Shown here: positions 60,432-64,000 of the stretch, piece after piece | Layout: each line of letters starts with the position of its first letter | Position numbering within the stretch: position 1 is the stretch's first letter | Assembly (NCBI GenBank): GCA_003242085.1 | Contig: QBML01000001.1 | Location: 124,001 to 188,000, forward strand | Direction: 5' to 3' | From: Pseudanabaena frigida | GTDB lineage: Bacteria > Cyanobacteriota > Cyanobacteriia > Pseudanabaenales > Pseudanabaenaceae | DNA length: 64,000 bases | The notes under the pieces: model-generated | The model's database searches: none | What the model was told of the DNA's origin: nothing | Seen by the model: the letters and a program-made list of their open reading frames with translations, nothing else | Made by a program: the position numbers and the translations under genes

Positions 60432-61403
60432 TTACTTTGTTGGATTGCTATTTAACATTCCAATAAAAGTATCAAAATCCAAGTTTTGATTTGTGGCAAG
60501 TCCTGCTTTTAAGATTTCATTCCTTGCCGTTCTTGTCTTGAGATCGCTAGGTTTAATGCTTAGCCAACGGGTATAACCATCGATCGCCTCAAACCAATAT
60601 CCTGCTTCAGCATAAATCTTAGCGCGATCGCGAACAGTCAAGGCTCGCATCAAGGGTTTTTGGAGATTGTCATCCGTTGGTGAATAAACAATCCAGCCGC
60701 TTGCCGTAACTTCTTTTGCCTGTTTATCCTGCACAGTAATTTGCCAGCGATAGGTTTTAGACGGTTGTAAAGCAGCCGCGATCGGTATTTTGAACTTAGA
60801 TAAACCGCTAGAAATTTTTAGATCGGTCTGAAAAATCGCGATCGATTTATCTCCCTCTGATGTTGTGAGGCTAAGCTTCCCTACAAATGTATTTTTCGCG
60901 TTTGCGTTAGACGAATTATTTTCGAGATTATCAATTTCTGATGAAGAAGTCTGAGTGTTTTGATCGTTTAAATACCAATAGAGCGTAGGTTGTGAAATTG
61001 CCGTCCTTGCGCCATCTTCAGGCGTAAGCAAGATCAGTAGCGGTAGTTGCCGCTCTCTCAATATTTGTCGCTGTTGACTATCGATAGGATCGGATGGAAC
61101 AACACCTCTAATCGTTGTGGGTGGAGTGATGGGGGCAGATCGAAGAATGCCGAAATCTGGATTGACAAGGCGCGTACCACCACCTGTGCTTGAAGTTTTC
61201 GGCAACCCTAAGCCATAGTTAGTCCCACTAAACTGTGCCACTAGCCAAGTTTGAGCGATCGCATCTAATCCCAGTAAATCGCTAGGTACTGCCAAACTCG
61301 ACAAAGAACAGATCGTAATTGTAAAGGCACTGCTGAGACAAGTACGAAAAAGCAGCTTAGTTATAGCGCGTAAGGGATGACTTTTGACTGTGAATCTCAT
61401 CAT
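60432..61403 (-). CDS. DUF928 domain protein
   Basis: 323 aa with an N-terminal signal-like helix (about 15-40). The domain is clear from LPLLILLTPEDGARTAISQPTLYWYL, then SGLSKFKIPIAAALQPSKTYRW and a final helical part. DUF928 proteins are common in cyanobacteria, secreted, and have an Ig-like sandwich; several sit beside CHASE2 or adenylate cyclase genes, but not here. Function unknown. Confidence 0.85.
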   Translation of the reverse strand: MMRFTVKSHPLRAITKLLFRTCLSSAFTITICSLSSLAVPSDLLGLDAIAQTWLVAQFSGTNYGLGLPKTSSTGGGTRLVNPDFGILRSAPITPPTTIRGVVPSDPIDSQQRQILRERQLPLLILLTPEDGARTAISQPTLYWYLNDQNTQTSSSEIDNLENNSSNANAKNTFVGKLSLTTSEGDKSIAIFQTDLKISSGLSKFKIPIAAALQPSKTYRWQITVQDKQAKEVTASGWIVYSPTDDNLQKPLMRALTVRDRAKIYAEAGYWFEAIDGYTRWLSIKPSDLKTRTARNEILKAGLATNQNLDFDTFIGMLNSNPTK

Positions 61404-61594
61404 TTTTGAGGCAGTGCCAGTAGTTATGCACGAGAATTATGTCTTTAGATTTAGTGTTTACGCAACTCGTCTATACAAAATCCTTCAGTATCAGCAACAT
61501 TAGCAACAATTAATAAGTATCTTTCGGAATGGACTTGCACCACTAACGATAGAGATCTTGCTATATTTATAGCGATCGCTTGATTAGAGAATAA

Positions 61595-62503
61595 ATGTTT
61601 AAGTTTGCTCACAAACTTGCTAGTTTCGTAATTTATACAGGGCTATGTCTGGGAGTCGCTAGCACGATATCACCCATCATATCGCCAGTATTTGCTGAAG
61701 ATAGCAGCCTCAGTATCGTCATGCGGCGCGGGCATTTGCGCGTAGGTATGGATGCGGCGATCGGCGGGCCCTATATGTTTTGGAATCCTAAAACCCAATT
61801 TTATGATGGCTTTGAGTTAGAAATTATCCAAGAAATTGCTGCAAGATTAAACATTGAGCCACGTCCGATTAATATTCCTTGGGCTAATCAACCCGAAAAT
61901 TTATCTTCGCGACAAGTCGATCTTCTGCTTAGTGCAAGGGAAGAAGGCGCATTAGAAAATGGTGATACTAAGGGTAAATTCATTGAAAGCACTCCTTACT
62001 ATCGCAGCGCTCAGCGCTTGCTGATTCGGGCTGATGGTACGCAAATTAAATCTTTGCGCGATATGATTGGCAAGCGGGTTGGGGTTGTAGCAAATAGTGG
62101 TGGCGCGGCGATCGCGGAAACCTATAATAAAAATAGGGGTAACGCCATTCGTTTATTTTCATCAAGAGATCTAGATCGGATGGTTATCCAATTACGTGAT
62201 CGTCAACTTGATGCGATGATTCTTGATGAACCTGTTGCAGTATGGCAGATACGAAACAATCCTAACTTTATAATTGTCGGTGAGCCTTTAATTCCGATTC
62301 GTTTAGTAGCGATCGTCAACAAAGATGACGTTTCACTCAAAAAAGCGGTAGATAAGGCTTTAACTGAGATGCTTCAAGACGGTAAACTCGAACAGATACT
62401 TAAGAGGTGGAACCTGTGGGAAAGCCAGAAAACTTTAAAATCAACAAAGGTCTTGCCAGCTACGGTATTAGCGATCATTACGCCGTACTCGGTTTACCAA
62501 TGA
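61595..62503 (+). CDS. Amino-acid-type substrate-binding protein
   Basis: 302 aa. Signal peptide about 1-34, then a family 3 solute-binding domain: RRGHLRVGMDAAIGGPYMF, FELEIIQEIAARL, GKRVGVVANSGGA and LDEPVAVWQIRNN. It has no neighbouring permease, so it may serve a distant importer or act as a sensor. The end normal for the family is near LEQILKRWNL; the remaining 27 residues come from reading through the start of the next gene, with which it overlaps by 97 bp. Confidence 0.85.
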   Translation: MFKFAHKLASFVIYTGLCLGVASTISPIISPVFAEDSSLSIVMRRGHLRVGMDAAIGGPYMFWNPKTQFYDGFELEIIQEIAARLNIEPRPINIPWANQPENLSSRQVDLLLSAREEGALENGDTKGKFIESTPYYRSAQRLLIRADGTQIKSLRDMIGKRVGVVANSGGAAIAETYNKNRGNAIRLFSSRDLDRMVIQLRDRQLDAMILDEPVAVWQIRNNPNFIIVGEPLIPIRLVAIVNKDDVSLKKAVDKALTEMLQDGKLEQILKRWNLWESQKTLKSTKVLPATVLAIITPYSVYQ

Positions 62504-63312
62504 CAACCGATGCCGCTCAAATCCGTAAAAAATTTCTCAAGCTTGCCAAAATCTTACATCCCGATGTATTTGGCAGAACTCCCGAAGAAAAAGAGACTGC
62601 CACTAAATATTTTTCGAAGATGGTTAGTCCTGCCTATCAATTGCTTAACCATGATCGCGAGCGGGGAGAATATTTAGCAACATTAAGAATGTTTGCTCAA
62701 AGCAAAAAGCAAAAAGAAGAAGCTCTCACCCTCAGCTCAGAAATAGCTCAGAAGCTATATCGAATCCCCCATGAAATTACTTACAAGCAATATGTCGAGC
62801 AAGTTGCTCCCAAGCAATACGATTCTCTAGAGTCAATTTTGGAATATACATCGACTCTCAGCGAGTTAAATCTCGTGTATTTAATTACCCAATCTAGCCT
62901 CAGCTTTACTACAGGCAGTAGTGCTGCATCTGCGGCTCCGATCGCAAGCGCAAATGGGAATACAGTTTCAAATCCTGCCCCCCAACCCGCACAATCTCCA
63001 GCTCTGCGGAATCTGAATATGGCAGAGCTATTCATTACTAAGAAGCAATGGACTGATGCTCTCAAGGAACTAATTAATGCTGAAAAGCTCGATCCTAATA
63101 ATGCTAAAGTCTACGCTCTTAAGGGCTTGGTACAAATGAATCAAAATGCAGCCGCGATCGCTAAAGCTAGTTTTCAAAAAGCACTCAAACTCGATCCAAA
63201 AGAGCCAACTGCACTCAAATATCTCAGCCAAGTAAATACCGCAGCACAGCCAAAAGCTCCTGAAAAGCAGCCAGAAAAGAAAGGTGGACTATTTGGTTGG
63301 GGTAAAAAATAA
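62407..63312 (+). CDS. J-domain TPR protein
   Basis: 301 aa. J domain about 20-75 with HPD (KILHPDVFG), preceded by NFKINKGLASYGISDHYAVLG, which cyanobacterial relatives also carry. Then a helical region, a low-complexity Ala/Pro segment, and two TPR-like repeats about 205-280 (MAELFITKKQWTDALKELINAEKLD). Probably a DnaK co-chaperone with a scaffold end. The start is GTG at 62407 (GTG at 62416 is possible); both are inside the preceding gene. Confidence 0.87.
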   Translation: MEPVGKPENFKINKGLASYGISDHYAVLGLPMTTDAAQIRKKFLKLAKILHPDVFGRTPEEKETATKYFSKMVSPAYQLLNHDRERGEYLATLRMFAQSKKQKEEALTLSSEIAQKLYRIPHEITYKQYVEQVAPKQYDSLESILEYTSTLSELNLVYLITQSSLSFTTGSSAASAAPIASANGNTVSNPAPQPAQSPALRNLNMAELFITKKQWTDALKELINAEKLDPNNAKVYALKGLVQMNQNAAAIAKASFQKALKLDPKEPTALKYLSQVNTAAQPKAPEKQPEKKGGLFGWGKK

Positions 63313-63485
63313 ATCATGAAGTTTCTCGCTATGGAACATCAATAAAACCTAAATTTTTAGGAGATGGGATTTACCTATCTTCTAAAATTTGGGTTTATCT
63401 CAAGACAGTAGGCAAAGCCCACAAAGTCAAATTTGGGCTTTAAAAGGTGGTTTTTGGTCACTTTAGATACAGCGAGGCAAAAAAC

Positions 63486-64000
63486 TTGGATTTCCGCAGA
63501 CTAAAATACTATCGCCATAATTCACTCATTCTCGTCGCTAGTGGCGATCTCCATCTCATATCGAGTATTTCTGAAGTTTTAGCCGCGGAAAAATATAATT
63601 GCATCACCGAAACCAGTGGTGAGAAAGCATGGGAAATAATTCTACAAAAGAAACCAGCGATTGTCATTGCTGATTGGACAATTCTCGACGTTTCAGGTTT
63701 AGCACTTTGCCATCGCGTCAAATCTAACCTCAAACATCCCGAACTGATAGCAACTTACTTCATCTTAATTGTTGAGGCGCTTAACTCTAAACAACGTGAA
63801 ATTGGTCTTGAAACAGGAGCAGATGAGTTTCTCAGCAATCCTATTGATAACACAGAACTCAAGACAAGATTGCGGTCGGGCTTACGGGTAAATGCTTTGA
63901 TGCAGTCCTTAATATGGACAAATCAAAGATTGCTAGCCCAAAACGACTTACTAGATGCACTTACATTATCCGATCCTTTGACTAAGGTGCTCAACGAGCA
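63486..64000 (+). CDS. Receiver-GGDEF protein, 5' part
   Basis: Cut by the window end; 171 residues visible. A receiver-like domain (SLILVASGDLHLISSISEVL, IVIADWTILDVSG with the phospho-acceptor-position Asp) is followed by a helix ending in DALTLSDPLTKVLNE, the usual lead-in to a GGDEF diguanylate cyclase. The start is TTG with GAGG about ten bases upstream; a GTG at 63447 is also in frame. In the receiver the usual LVVEDD acidic pair reads ASGDL, so phosphorylation may be weak or lost. Confidence 0.75.
   Translation, partial: MDFRRLKYYRHNSLILVASGDLHLISSISEVLAAEKYNCITETSGEKAWEIILQKKPAIVIADWTILDVSGLALCHRVKSNLKHPELIATYFILIVEALNSKQREIGLETGADEFLSNPIDNTELKTRLRSGLRVNALMQSLIWTNQRLLAQNDLLDALTLSDPLTKVLNE

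Overview
The window is cyanobacterial chromosome, probably from a Pseudanabaena-like organism. Evidence: the HIP1 octamer GCGATCGC is scattered throughout; there is a Mg-chelatase H subunit (chlH), two Tic20-type membrane proteins, a TIGR02652-type protein found in cyanobacteria, a glycine-rich RRM protein, and NtcA-type GTA-N8-TAC sites. Dozens of perfect hairpins and small TATAGC-ended repeat elements sit between genes. The genus is an inference; the phylum is secure.

Layout. 0.3-2.3 kb: pentapeptide-repeat protein, GT9 glycosyltransferase, tRNA-His. 2.4-7.1 kb: an unusual signalling cluster with a periplasmic-binding-protein/pentameric ligand-gated channel fusion, a Cache-HAMP receptor with no output domain, and a second channel of the same superfamily. 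7.4-21.1 kb: apt and a purine/urate catabolism and uptake regulon: FAD-type urate hydroxylase (hpxO), OHCU decarboxylase, PuuE allantoinase, an allophanate-hydrolase-C-like protein, hydroxyisourate hydrolase, a porin, an ABC importer (permease, ATPase, two duplicated binding lipoproteins) and two duplicated Rieske oxygenases resembling purine N-demethylases. Five promoters of this region share a palindrome, TGTATAC(T/A)GTATNCA, and three of them also carry an NtcA site at similar spacing. 21.3-31.9 kb: hydrolase, TauE-like permease, serA, prmC, two Tic20 proteins, chlH. 32.0-35.0 kb: a small accessory island (brnT/brnA, a broken DUF2442 gene, an antitoxin-like gene, an HNH nuclease, a DUF6883/DUF4926 pair), bordered on the right by a 35-bp relic matching the 3' part of chlH. 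35.0-40.7 kb: dus, phytase-like esterase, HerA-type ATPase, RNA-binding protein, TIGR02652 protein. 40.7-47.4 kb: surface polysaccharide genes (GT2, two GT4, a polymerase/ligase) and a double-domain SagB-type oxidoreductase. 47.6-52.8 kb: rpmF, hemerythrin, and a three-gene histidine kinase/response regulator operon. 53-64 kb: argB, Rpn-type nuclease, a Roco (LRR-Roc-COR) protein, GT4, a cysteine-peptidase-like protein, a DUF928 protein, an amino-acid-binding protein overlapping a DnaJ-TPR gene, and the start of a receiver-GGDEF gene cut by the window edge.

How it works together. The strongest system is the purine regulon. It reads as import across the outer membrane (porin) and inner membrane (ABC), oxygenase-based oxidation of purines to urate (inferred), and urate to allantoate through four recognisable enzymes, switched on by nitrogen shortage (NtcA) and gated by an unidentified repressor binding the shared palindrome. 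No regulator gene and no allantoate-degrading enzyme lie in the window. The most unusual proteins are the two channel-type receptors with the Cache protein, which look like a ligand-sensing ion-channel module.
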